64,000 bases of DNA from Halobacteriales archaeon YIM A00010 (GTDB taxonomy: Archaea; Halobacteriota; Halobacteria; Halobacteriales; Haloarculaceae). This document shows positions 40,624-49,235 of this stretch, piece after piece. The stretch spans positions 372,001 through 436,000 of the forward strand of contig JAKCFJ010000004.1 of NCBI GenBank assembly GCA_025041175.1, in the 5' to 3' direction. The notes below the pieces were generated by a model. The model did no database searches. It had not been told where the DNA came from and saw only the letters and a program-made list of their open reading frames with translations. The translations under genes were made by a program, and so were the position numbers. The number at the start of each line of letters is the position of its first letter. Position 1 is the stretch's first letter.

Positions 40624-40923
40624 ATGCACGATTTGACTGGTTTTCAGCGCGATCTGTTGTATGTGATCGCGGGCAGTGACGAACCACACGGGCTGGCGAT
40701 CAAAGACGACCTCGAAGACTACTACGAGAAAGAGGTTCACCACGGACGGCTGTACCCGAACCTCGACACGCTGGTCGAGAAAGGACTGGTCGAGAAGGGC
40801 ACACAGGACCGGCGGACGAACTACTACACGCTCACGCAGCGTGGCCAGCGCGAGATCGACGCCCGCACCGAGTGGGAAGCGCAGTACGTCGATCGGGACG
40901 AAACACATCCAGCGCACGTGTAG
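40624..40923 (+). CDS. PadR-family regulator
   Basis: 99 residues from MHDLTGFQRDLLYVIAGSDE, with IKDDLEDYYEKEVHHGRLYP then NLDTLVEKGLVEKGTQDRRT, the PadR winged helix. A leader of 17 residues in frame upstream is less likely to be used. Close in sequence to the PadR at 7112. No obvious target gene beside it; 40229-40623 holds no supportable gene. Confidence 0.85.
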   Translation: MHDLTGFQRDLLYVIAGSDEPHGLAIKDDLEDYYEKEVHHGRLYPNLDTLVEKGLVEKGTQDRRTNYYTLTQRGQREIDARTEWEAQYVDRDETHPAHV

Positions 40924-41053
40924 TGGTTCCGGCGCACTCTGACGATGTACAAATCGATAACGGAGGGATTCGGCCGCGGATGTTTTTCATAGCACACCTG
41001 ACGGTGGAAATTTTATAATTAATCGTCCTGTAGTGGTGGATGAGTCATCGTAC

Positions 41054-41167
41054 ATGGTCAAACGAACGTACAACGACTGTGATAATTGTCCGTTTGAGGG
41101 GCCAGTCGACCTTGCGAAGAACGGCGAGACGGTCTGTCCGGTGTGCGGGCACCAGATGGACTTGTGA
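41054..41167 (+). CDS. 37-aa zinc-ribbon protein
   Basis: MVKRTYNDCDNCPFEGPVDL then VCPVCGHQMDL: CxxC and CPVC 19-20 residues apart, one zinc ribbon. Complete despite its size. Convergent with the 243-aa gene, with the two stops adjoining (41167/41168). Confidence 0.6.
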   Translation: MVKRTYNDCDNCPFEGPVDLAKNGETVCPVCGHQMDL

Positions 41168-41899
41168 TCAGTCGTCCCGGCAGTCGCTGACGGCCTCCTC
41201 GTAGACCGTAGCAGCGAGATCCTCAAGGGCGGGAAGCTCCCACTGGCGGGCTAGCTGCGCCATCCGGTCGCGGATCGTGCGGCCAGTGCGTATGGCCCGC
41301 GCCACCCGCTCAGGCTCCGGCTCGAAGATCTCAGGCACGAACGTCGTATAGGCGATCTCCTCGGGCGTATAGTGGCCCTCAGCAACGAGGGCCGCCGGTT
41401 GCGGTCGTGGTGGCTCTGACGTGGTGAAGTAGTTGATATCGGCTCGTGCATAGCCAAAGAACGCGCCCAGTCGGCGATGATAGGCCGCTGTCGCGCCATT
41501 GCGAACTGTCGGGAGCAGCTCCAATCGCCACGCGGTCCGGGCGACGTACCAGCCTGCGCCGCCCAGCTCCCGATAGGAGAGGGTGAACGCATCGAGTACG
41601 TCCGCGACAGTGATGTCTGGCGTTGTGTCCTCGAGCGGCACCACGTCGATCTCCATCTCTGAGGGGACGGCTTGCCCGGCGAGATCGTCCGTCCATCCAT
41701 CCGTGATCAGTGCGGAGGAGCCAAGCCCTTGATTGGTATAACACGCCGGTTTCTCGCCGTTGATGACGAGAGCCAGCCACACTGGTTCTCGTAATCCCAT
41801 CTCGCTCTCTTGGCGTTCTGTGATATACTGTCGCAACGCCTGTCGTTGGCTCGCTGTGATCGTTTCGACCGGAACTGTTGGGGAGTGAACGACAGCCAT
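41168..41899 (-). CDS. hypothetical protein, 243 aa
   Basis: Starts MAVVHSPTVPVETITASQRQ. REPVWLALVINGEKPACYTN, GLGSSALITDGWTDD and GGAGWYVARTAWRLELLPTV are mixed alpha/beta, followed by a helical C-terminus (ERVARAIRTGRTIRDRMAQL). No catalytic motif or known domain; good codon bias and length support a real gene. Confidence 0.65.
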   Translation of the reverse strand: MAVVHSPTVPVETITASQRQALRQYITERQESEMGLREPVWLALVINGEKPACYTNQGLGSSALITDGWTDDLAGQAVPSEMEIDVVPLEDTTPDITVADVLDAFTLSYRELGGAGWYVARTAWRLELLPTVRNGATAAYHRRLGAFFGYARADINYFTTSEPPRPQPAALVAEGHYTPEEIAYTTFVPEIFEPEPERVARAIRTGRTIRDRMAQLARQWELPALEDLAATVYEEAVSDCRDD

Positions 41900-42038
41900 G
41901 GGATGCTATGTTCTCTCTGGTGTTCAGCACCTATAGAAGGCGACCCTCACAACGCGCCTCGGCTGGATTTTCATTTCGCAGATGGGGTGTCCGGGTTGCA
42001 CATCTCCAATAGCATTGGACGCGGTGGTAGGTCACCGT

Positions 42039-42275
42039 TCAGGCGGGTAGAACACGATGTTGATGGTTGAAAAAGCGTTGTACTACGAGGCCGGCATGAC
42101 GGCGATAGAGTGCTTCAGCCTTCCGTTCGGTGAGCTGTCGCCAGCATCTCTCGTGCAGCACGAAATATTCCTGTTCGTTGGGTGATTCCGTGCGAATCTG
42201 CTCCGCCTCGACGTGGTTCTCGTCCAGAGGGACGGCCTTTCCACAGCTCCCGCACTACACTGATTCGATCGTCAT
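42039..42275 (-). pseudogene. small zinc-finger gene with a nonsense codon near its start
   Basis: MTIESV, TAG (42257-42255, codon 7), then CGSCGKAVPLDENHVEAEQI, RTESPNEQEYFVLHERCWRQ and LTERKAEALYRR. The CxxC followed later by H-x-x-C is a treble-clef-like zinc site found in small haloarchaeal proteins (CG.CG..VP.DE.HV... HE.CW). CAG-to-TAG would explain the stop. 42276-42492 has no certain gene. Confidence 0.55.
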
Positions 42276-42492
42276 AGTCTGTCAACAGGCTCCCGCAGCA
42301 AAAACCGGTGCCTGTCCTCAAGGAGTGAGCGACCGTCGCAAGACGTGAGCGAGCGAGTAGGGCGGGGTAGTTTACTGTGATAGAATCAGTCGGAAGAACG
42401 TTGAAGTGTCTATCCCTTGAGAGACAAGTAATGAGGACCCATCAGCCAACGCCACTAGAAATGATCCTGTTCGTCCTCGGGGGTGCTGTACT

Positions 42493-42708
42493 GTGTTGCT
42501 ATGGTTCTGGACGAAGCAGCTGATTCCACCGGGGCTTCGGGAGACTGGGATTGTGATGCTCGGCGAGTTCCCTAGTAGTATATTACTCATTGGTATTCTG
42601 TACTGGAAGGTGATTCGGCATATTTGGCACTTCCCATCTCTCTCCCCAGCCGAACGCATTGCCTATCTCGACTCACTCGATCTCGATGCGAAGGAGGACG
42701 ACGGATGA
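42493..42708 (+). CDS. small membrane protein, possibly frameshifted at its start
   Basis: The GTG start gives MLLWFWTKQLIPPGLRETGI with TM segments around VMLGEFPSSILLIGILYWKV. Just upstream another frame reads MILFVLGGAVLC, which would supply the missing first helix if one base were changed near 42490. The tail PAERIAYLDSLDLDAKEDDG is cytosolic. ATGA overlap with the HNH gene suggests a functional pair. Confidence 0.5.
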   Translation: MLLWFWTKQLIPPGLRETGIVMLGEFPSSILLIGILYWKVIRHIWHFPSLSPAERIAYLDSLDLDAKEDDG

Positions 42709-43154
42709 GTGATGCGCTGAAGATTGTGGAAACGTCCGACGGCAAGGGACCGCCAATTGTCGAATGCCCTGTTTGTAACAAGGAGTTCCGTATCACCGGC
42801 ATTAGACAGCATTGGTGCGCAAAGCACGATGAAGTGATCCCACACCCGTGGTGGCCACCCGTGACAGAGGCCCCGCGCTCCGGTTCTCGGTGGAAATGGG
42901 CGCGACGGCGGGTCTTGGATCGAGACGAGAATGACTGCCAACGGTGTGGCGCGAGCGAATCTGACGTATCAAAGATGGAAGTGCATCACATCACACCATT
43001 CACCGAGTTCGAGATACCGGCACAGGCCCATGCACCATCCAACCTCATCACGGTGTGTGTACCGTGTCATCGTGCTGTTGAGGGGCTAACTACGGACGAA
43101 CTCCATGCGGTGTTAGCTGTGTCGGACGGTACTGAGGATCGTCCAAACATCTGA
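42705..43154 (+). CDS. HNH nuclease with N-terminal C2H2-like finger
   Basis: 149 residues. Residues 18-45 form a C2H2 finger (CPVCNKEFRITGIRQHWCAK then H). Residues 75-140 are an HNH domain: CQRCGASESDVSKMEVHHIT, PFTEFEIPA, and ITVCVPCHRAVE (zinc Cys and the catalytic His pair). The finger probably guides DNA binding. It is coupled to a small membrane protein; a defence or mobile-element role is inference. Confidence 0.8.
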   Translation: MSDALKIVETSDGKGPPIVECPVCNKEFRITGIRQHWCAKHDEVIPHPWWPPVTEAPRSGSRWKWARRRVLDRDENDCQRCGASESDVSKMEVHHITPFTEFEIPAQAHAPSNLITVCVPCHRAVEGLTTDELHAVLAVSDGTEDRPNI

Positions 43155-43200
43155 ACTCGGCTAGGTGGATTATTTATGCACAGTAACTGTGGAATTTAAT
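43155..43200 (+). repeat. single terminus of the GGCTAG-type element family
   Basis: CTCGGCTAGGTGGATTATTT then ATGCACAGTAACTGTGGAAT matches the termini at 30170 and 34098. No clear opposite end. It lies directly after the HNH gene stop. Confidence 0.4.
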
Positions 43201-43302
43201 TTGATGAGATTTTCAATACTGGCAATGGACAAATAGTTAACAGAGATCACCTCTTTGGAGCCAGAAAGCAACCTTATCTTTCCCGCAAGGCGATACTCTC
43301 GT

Positions 43303-44169
43303 ATGACTGGGCCAACCGAACAGGACGGATTCGAGACTATTTCGCCGGGGGACGCGTTCACATTGCTCGGCAACGAGACCCGAATCGATATTATCCGAGT
43401 TCTGGGTGAGACGTCCGACGAATCGCTGTCGTTCTCCGCGCTCCGGGGCCGTGTCAACGTAGCCGACAGCGGTCAGTTCAATTACCACCTTAACAAGTTG
43501 GCCGGAAGTTTCGTCCGTCGAACCGACGAGGCCGAGTACGAACTCACCTACGCTGGGGCGCAGGTTATTGGGGCGATCTTTGCGGGGACATTCAATCAGC
43601 GGGGTCTCACTCGTAGTTTCGACCTCGACTCAACCTGCACTACCTGTGGATCGGTGCTGCTGGTTGAATACGAACGCGAGCATGTCACCATCAGTTGTCC
43701 GACGTGCAACGACCAGAGATCAACGTTCGCTTTCCCACCAGGCGCGTTCGAGAATCGCCCCCGCGACGAGTTGGTCGATGCGTTCGATACGTGGCTTCGG
43801 TTGTACCTCACAGCAGTGGTTGAAGAATTCTGTCTCACCTGTGCTGGCCGGATGCGCGGATCGATAATCGATGACTCCCAGTACCTTGATGATCAAGAGG
43901 TCGGCATCGAGCACATCTGTGAGCGATGTACGAACCGTTCCGTGAACTCGGTCGGTGTATATCTCCTCTATCACCCCGCTGTCGTCGCGTTTCACTACGA
44001 TCACGGTATTGACCTCACTGAGACGCCGTTGTGGGAACTGTCGTGGCTACACGAGCAAGAGACGACGGTAGTCTCTCGCGACCCGTGGCAAGTCCAGTTT
44101 AGCAGTGAAATCAACGGTGACCATCTCGAAGTCATGGTCAACGAGGATCTCTCTATCTCGATCCTCTAA
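43303..44169 (+). CDS. ArsR-like winged-helix regulator with zinc-binding C-terminal domain
   Basis: 288 residues from MTGPTEQDGFETISPGDAFT. The winged helix (FTLLGNETRIDIIRVLGETS, LRGRVNVADSGQFNYHLNKL) is followed by a domain with Cys pairs CTTC, CPTC, CLTC and CERC: four knuckles giving two zinc sites. This is a known haloarchaeal regulator layout (HTH plus DUF7351-type). Probably senses a small molecule or stress. It precedes the S9 peptidase by 91 bp, which may be its target. Confidence 0.78.
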   Translation: MTGPTEQDGFETISPGDAFTLLGNETRIDIIRVLGETSDESLSFSALRGRVNVADSGQFNYHLNKLAGSFVRRTDEAEYELTYAGAQVIGAIFAGTFNQRGLTRSFDLDSTCTTCGSVLLVEYEREHVTISCPTCNDQRSTFAFPPGAFENRPRDELVDAFDTWLRLYLTAVVEEFCLTCAGRMRGSIIDDSQYLDDQEVGIEHICERCTNRSVNSVGVYLLYHPAVVAFHYDHGIDLTETPLWELSWLHEQETTVVSRDPWQVQFSSEINGDHLEVMVNEDLSISIL

Positions 44170-44260
44170 AATTGCAAACAGAACCCGGCTTCGGCTAGCC
44201 AGTTTACAGAAATAGTATTCTGCTTACATTTATGGCCACTCAGGTAGTCTTGAGGGTTAC

Positions 44261-46330
44261 ATGGACCCCACAGAATATTATGATTTGACGATCATTAGCT
44301 TGCCAGCCGTTTCACCGGATGGTGAACGTGTGGCCTTCCTTGCGACCGAGTGTGATAGAGACAACGACGACCGTCATACCTCCCTGTTCGTCGTTCCGAC
44401 TGTCGGGAGCGATGGACCGTACCGATTGAGCCGAGCATCAGATGCAGGGAATCCTCAATGGAGTCCGGCCGGTCGCTACCTCGCATTCACTGCCACCCGA
44501 GACGAGGACACCGAGTTTGCCGTCAAATCTGCCGGAACTGACGGAAATGAGGGAGCCGGTGATGGGAACGACGAAACCGATGTTGACGATGGTGACGATG
44601 GGAATGACGACGAGCCGGAGTCGCAGGTCTGGATCTTTGATATGAAACGTGGCGGCGACGCTCGACAAGTGACCGACCGCGATCACGGTGTCAACGACTT
44701 CGACTGGGGACCTGATGGTGACCGGATCGTTGTCTCGGCTCGTGATCCGACCGAGAATGAGGAAAAATATCTCGATCAACTGGAAGATTCCGGTCCTATC
44801 GAGATCGAGCGTCTTCAACACAAACAAGACGGGCATGGCTGGCTTGATGAGGTCACCTCCTATCTCTTTGTCGTGGACGTAGAAAGTCGCGAGACGACGC
44901 GTATTGACGACGCTAACGACCATGGCTACGGTGATTCAGGTCCGGGCCTTCAACCTGCGTGGGGACATGACTGCATCGCATTTGTGTCAACTGACTCGAG
45001 CGATCCCGACGATACAGCAGTTCGAGACATATTCACCATCCGACCCGATGGAACCGGACGCAGGAAGGTCACTGATAGTGATCTTTCGGTTGGCGGGCCG
45101 AAGTGGGGACCGTCAAATGAACGAATAGCATTCAGTGGGCGTGATCCCGTGAATTTCTATGTCCCATCGCAACTCTACATCGCCGATGTTGATGCTGACG
45201 ACTACTGGTCGGTTTCCGAATCGTTGGATCGGACGTTTGGGTTCACTGACCATTTTTGGCTTGACGATGGAAATCTTCTCACAGGTATAGGCGATGGCGG
45301 CTGGACTCGCCTCTGTCGGTTCGATGCCGAAGATGACGATCCTGACCGGACCTTCGACACCCAGTCCAATTACGAAACGATTAGCTCCGGAGGTCTCAGC
45401 ACTGACGGTGGAACGGTCGCAGCCGTCTTCTCCGGTCACGATAGAGGCCGGGACCTCTACGCATTCGATGTCACAGATCTCGATGCGGAAAGCGACCCGC
45501 GAACCCGACTCACGGAAAGCAACAGACGTCTGCTGACAGAGTACGATCAACCCGGTTGTCAGCGCCTTACGTTCGAGAGCGATGATGTGGAAGTCGAGGC
45601 GTTTGCCTATTATCCACCGGATTTCAATCCCGACGATCCCGACACACGGCCACTTCTACTGAACATCCACGGTGGTCCAAGGTTCTACGACACACCCAAC
45701 TGGGGCTTCGATGAGACATTCTGGACCAACGAAGGATACATGGTTCTTGAGGTGAACTACCGTGGCTCGACCTCGTACGGACAGTCGTTCTGCGAAGAAC
45801 TGCGTGGAGCATGGAACGGCCAAGAAGTTGCGGACTTACAGGCTGGCGTAGATGCGGTTGTCGAGCGCGGCTGGGCCGATCCTGACCGACTGTTCTGCAC
45901 TGGTCTCTCACAAGGCGGGGTAAATACTGGCTACCTCATTACGACGACCAATCGGTTCACAGCGGCTGCTGCGGAACATGGCCTCTACGATCTGTACTCC
46001 CTGTTTGGAACTGGCGATAACCAGCTCTATTACGAGATCGGCTTTGGAGTACCATGGGAGAACGAGGATGCCTACCGTGCATCCTCTTCGATTCCAGACA
46101 TTGGGAACGTCGAAACACCGACGCTTGTCACGGCAGGCGAGCAGGACTGGCGCGCTCCAACTTCACAATCAGAGCAATTCTACGTTAGCATTCGCAAACA
46201 GGGAGTTGATTCGAAGCTCATCGTCTACCAAAACGAGCACCACAATATCGGTGATCCCAATCGGGCGATTCATCGACTAACGGAATTGTGCGACTGGTTC
46301 GCTGAGTACGATCCAGAGGGTGACGACTAG
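44261..46330 (+). CDS. S9-family serine peptidase (prolyl oligopeptidase/acylaminoacyl peptidase type)
   Basis: 689 residues. N-terminal beta-propeller with WD-like/PD40 repeats (PAVSPDGERVAFLATE, PQWSPAGRYLAFTAT, FDWGPDGDRIVVSARDP, PKWGPSNERIAFSGRDP). The alpha/beta-hydrolase domain has LLLNIHGGPRFYDTPNWGFD, nucleophile LFCTGLSQGGVNTGYL, Asp in LVTAGEQDWRAP and His in YQNEHHNIG. An acidic insertion near residues 90-125 is halophile-typical. No signal peptide, so it is cytoplasmic and trims peptides. TATA-like and leaderless start at ATG 44261. Confidence 0.9.
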   Translation: MDPTEYYDLTIISLPAVSPDGERVAFLATECDRDNDDRHTSLFVVPTVGSDGPYRLSRASDAGNPQWSPAGRYLAFTATRDEDTEFAVKSAGTDGNEGAGDGNDETDVDDGDDGNDDEPESQVWIFDMKRGGDARQVTDRDHGVNDFDWGPDGDRIVVSARDPTENEEKYLDQLEDSGPIEIERLQHKQDGHGWLDEVTSYLFVVDVESRETTRIDDANDHGYGDSGPGLQPAWGHDCIAFVSTDSSDPDDTAVRDIFTIRPDGTGRRKVTDSDLSVGGPKWGPSNERIAFSGRDPVNFYVPSQLYIADVDADDYWSVSESLDRTFGFTDHFWLDDGNLLTGIGDGGWTRLCRFDAEDDDPDRTFDTQSNYETISSGGLSTDGGTVAAVFSGHDRGRDLYAFDVTDLDAESDPRTRLTESNRRLLTEYDQPGCQRLTFESDDVEVEAFAYYPPDFNPDDPDTRPLLLNIHGGPRFYDTPNWGFDETFWTNEGYMVLEVNYRGSTSYGQSFCEELRGAWNGQEVADLQAGVDAVVERGWADPDRLFCTGLSQGGVNTGYLITTTNRFTAAAAEHGLYDLYSLFGTGDNQLYYEIGFGVPWENEDAYRASSSIPDIGNVETPTLVTAGEQDWRAPTSQSEQFYVSIRKQGVDSKLIVYQNEHHNIGDPNRAIHRLTELCDWFAEYDPEGDD

Positions 46331-46383
46331 CTGGTACTCTTGCCCCGTGATCAGTCATTGATACTGACGCTAAGCTTTGCACG

Positions 46384-48435
46384 TTGAGCATCCTATACAT
46401 AAATGGTCGAAATGGACATAAGAAGCGGCTTTCGAACAGGTATTGGAACCAGTCGGACGCGAACTTACCCGACACGAACACACGTATCGACGCGAAGTCA
46501 CCAACCACAGATCAGCCAAACGACACAGCGAAGACGCTCACACCGATTCATGCCGACAGCGCCACCGATCATCACGGCCCATCTCGCTTTTTCGACATCG
46601 ACTCCGACGGGTCAAGCGATGATCTCGACGGGTTCGTTTCCGATGTCACCACCGTCGCGCAATCGCAGTGCGAGCACGCCACGGACTACGCGGACATCGA
46701 AGCGTTGGTCCGTGACGTGCCGATTGACAATCTCACATTCGATTCACATGATTCGTTAGCACCGTACTCCGGGCCATACCAGATGGCGATACTGGTGCGG
46801 GCGTTCATCATCGAGGAGATCAACGGCTGGGACGAAACCGCGCTCCACGACTACCTGCGAGCAAATCCATCGCTCCGTCGTGGACTCGGCTTCGAGACGC
46901 TTCCGAACCAATCGACGTTCTGGCGCACGTGGAACCACCGTTTCAGCGAGGACCTACGCGACGCCGTACAGGAGTGTGCTGACAACATCGTCACGGCTTC
47001 GCGCCTCTGCGACATCTCGCTCCCCGAACGAGTCACCATCGGCAAAGTGGACGACGCCCAGACCGACGACCCTCCACAACACCAACTCGTCGCGGAGACA
47101 ACCGACGAAGTGTGGCAGCAGGCCAAGCCGTTCGTCTGCGATGCGTTCGCGCTCGAACGCGGTCGAAACTGGCAGATCCACCAGAACGCCTTCTGGGAAC
47201 AGCACGCCTACATGGGAATGCGCGAAGACATATACGCACGGAGCGGTCCAGCCTCGTTTTCGCTCGATACAACGCGCGAACGCATCCCGACGGGTTCGAC
47301 CCACCGCTACCAGATCGGCAAGCTCTCAGTCACGAACATTCGCTCGATGCTGCGGAACACGACCCGGATGCTCATCGCTCGTGCTCGCCAGCACGGCGAA
47401 CTCACCGGCAAGCTCTGGGCGGCCATCGACGTTACCAAGGGCTTCCCGTTCACCGGTGATAGAGAGGACCACGAGGACGACATTCTCGGATACAGGGACG
47501 GCAACGACTACTACCAGTGGGCAGTGCTCAAAATCGTCGGGATGGACGTGCCGCTCGTGCTCGACGCCATTCCACGTGAGCGTGGCCAGTCGAAAGACGA
47601 GATCGTGGAGAAACTGCTCGAACACACGACCGAGATGGTGAATCTCGATCTCGTGATGATGGACCGGGAGTTCGATAGCGGTCCGGTAAAGGAGACCTGC
47701 GAGGAGTACGGCGTCCACTATCTGAATCCGACGCGAATCTTCGAGCGCAGTGACGAGGCCGAGACCATCGCGTGGATGTACCGTAACGGCAAACGGTACC
47801 ATGTCACCGAGGAGGAGGAAGAGTCCAACGACGGGACGCCGACACGCAAGCAGATTTACCTCCCGCAACGGTCACATTCGGACGACGATGATGAAGACGG
47901 CAGTCTCTCAGCAGTGTGGAAGGAGATGTGCGGCGAGTGGGAATTCGAAAACGTGGACGGCGAACCGAGCGAGGGGATGTCGTTCTCGCGGCTGCTCGCG
48001 GACATCCAGCGCGAAGAGGACGTCGAAGAGCGTAAACAGAAAGCACAGGAGGGGGAGGTGGACCCCTCCGAAACAGTGGTGTTCGAGACGAACCATCCAT
48101 ACGTGACCGCCCGCGACGCCGACGAGCAACAGATGGACGGGAGGGCGTTCATCCACATGATCGAGCGACTCATTCGATGGTATCGCCGCCGTTGGAGTAT
48201 TGAGAACGGCTTCAAGAAGCAGAAGCACTTCATGGTGCGCACCACTTCGACCGAACGCGACTATCGGTTCTTCAACTTCGTGTTTGCATGCGTGCTGTAT
48301 AACGTCTGGCGGCTGGTCGATCTGCTGGTGAAGCTCGCCATCGACGGCGAAAATCGCTCGTACGCGCCCCGCGTGGACGCGAACCAGTTCCTGACTGTGG
48401 CGAAGCAATGCTACGGGCTCGATCCGCCTGACTGA
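46384..48435 (+). CDS. long DDE transposase, paralogue of the 35500 protein
   Basis: Up to 683 residues; the TTG start shown may not be the real one, since similarity to the paralogue begins about residue 22 (YWNQSDANLPDTNTRIDAKS). Core motifs: LWAAIDVTKGFPFTGDREDH, LDLVMMDREFDSGPVKETCE, RRRWSIENGFKKQKHFMVRT, FACVLYNVWRLVDLLVKLAI. Nearly every segment matches the other copy with scattered substitutions, including silent ones, so the two elements diverged some time ago. It lies directly after the S9 gene. Confidence 0.86.
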   Translation: MSILYINGRNGHKKRLSNRYWNQSDANLPDTNTRIDAKSPTTDQPNDTAKTLTPIHADSATDHHGPSRFFDIDSDGSSDDLDGFVSDVTTVAQSQCEHATDYADIEALVRDVPIDNLTFDSHDSLAPYSGPYQMAILVRAFIIEEINGWDETALHDYLRANPSLRRGLGFETLPNQSTFWRTWNHRFSEDLRDAVQECADNIVTASRLCDISLPERVTIGKVDDAQTDDPPQHQLVAETTDEVWQQAKPFVCDAFALERGRNWQIHQNAFWEQHAYMGMREDIYARSGPASFSLDTTRERIPTGSTHRYQIGKLSVTNIRSMLRNTTRMLIARARQHGELTGKLWAAIDVTKGFPFTGDREDHEDDILGYRDGNDYYQWAVLKIVGMDVPLVLDAIPRERGQSKDEIVEKLLEHTTEMVNLDLVMMDREFDSGPVKETCEEYGVHYLNPTRIFERSDEAETIAWMYRNGKRYHVTEEEEESNDGTPTRKQIYLPQRSHSDDDDEDGSLSAVWKEMCGEWEFENVDGEPSEGMSFSRLLADIQREEDVEERKQKAQEGEVDPSETVVFETNHPYVTARDADEQQMDGRAFIHMIERLIRWYRRRWSIENGFKKQKHFMVRTTSTERDYRFFNFVFACVLYNVWRLVDLLVKLAIDGENRSYAPRVDANQFLTVAKQCYGLDPPD

Positions 48436-48589
48436 GACCCGAACAGCCCTGTGACCGCCCGTTCGTGAGCGTCAGCTCTATTCGACGCCTGTTTGTTTCA
48501 CTCTTTGACACACTGATTCTAAAATCGCGATCCGATTCCACCCGTGACTCATTTACTACGTCAAGAAAATAGCTGCAACGAACGTCTAT

Positions 48590-48618
48590 TCTGTGCATTC
48601 AGCGACTACCTAGCCGAC
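48590..48618 (-). repeat. right-end terminus of the 46384 transposase element
   Basis: Minus-strand GTCGGCTAGGTAGTCGCTGA then ATGCACAGAAT. Flanking ATCAGAG just outside it also occurs outside the termini at 34094, so the terminus may begin ATCAGAGGTCGGCTAG. Confidence 0.45.
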
Positions 48619-48653
48619 CTCTGATTGGTTAGGAATACCCCATTCCACATACA

Positions 48654-48920
48654 ATGGCTAAAATCGTCACTACGCCGGGGGTGCTTGGTGGCAAACCACG
48701 CTTATCGAACCATCGCATTAGCGTGGTCGATGTCGTTGAGATCCTCGACGACGGATACACCGTCGCCGAGACGGCGAAGGCGCTTGAGGTGACGCCGGAC
48801 GAAATCGATGCTGCACGAGAGTACTGGGGAGACCATCCCAAGGAGATTGCCGAAGCCTGTCATCGGCGTGAGGCGTTGTATGAGGAAGTAGTTGAACAGA
48901 GTCGGGCACAGACGGCATAA
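48654..48920 (+). CDS. DUF433 antitoxin-like protein
   Basis: 88 residues. VTTPGVLGGKPRLSNHRISV then VDVVEILDDGYTVAETAKAL and EVTPDEIDAAREYWGDHPKE is DUF433, the VapB-like HTH family (GGKP.i.g.Ri.v). It precedes a DUF5615 protein by 3 bp, the usual pair. It should bind its own promoter and neutralise the toxin. Confidence 0.85.
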   Translation: MAKIVTTPGVLGGKPRLSNHRISVVDVVEILDDGYTVAETAKALEVTPDEIDAAREYWGDHPKEIAEACHRREALYEEVVEQSRAQTA

Positions 48921-48923
48921 TAG

Positions 48924-49229
48924 ATGCAGATTCTCTTCGATCGGAACGTCGAACCGAGATATATCACTGCAATCGACTCGATTTCTGGGATAACTGTTGA
49001 GCGGGCTGATGATCGGCTCCCACAGACCGCTCCGGACAACCAGATCGCTGATTTAGCTGCCCATGAGAGCTGGGTCGTGTTCACTCGTGATGACGATTTC
49101 TTCAAGGAGGTTCGGGAACGGGAGATTGGCTTACTGTTCTTTTCGAAACGACAAACCACATCAGCAGACGAGATTGCTGCTGCTGCCGAGCGAATCGCCG
49201 ATGCATACAGCACCTCGACGCAGATATAG
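48924..49229 (+). CDS. DUF5615 PIN-like toxin
   Basis: 101 residues. MQILFDRNVEPRYITAIDSI (first acidic residue; the usual D-E-N reads D-R-N), IADLAAHESWVVFTRDDDFF (T.D.DF) and IGLLFFSKRQ. It is the Mut7-C/PIN-like ribonuclease fold typical of DUF433 partners. A dead relative is at 20267. Confidence 0.8.
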   Translation: MQILFDRNVEPRYITAIDSISGITVERADDRLPQTAPDNQIADLAAHESWVVFTRDDDFFKEVREREIGLLFFSKRQTTSADEIAAAAERIADAYSTSTQI

Positions 49230-49235
49230 TAATCA

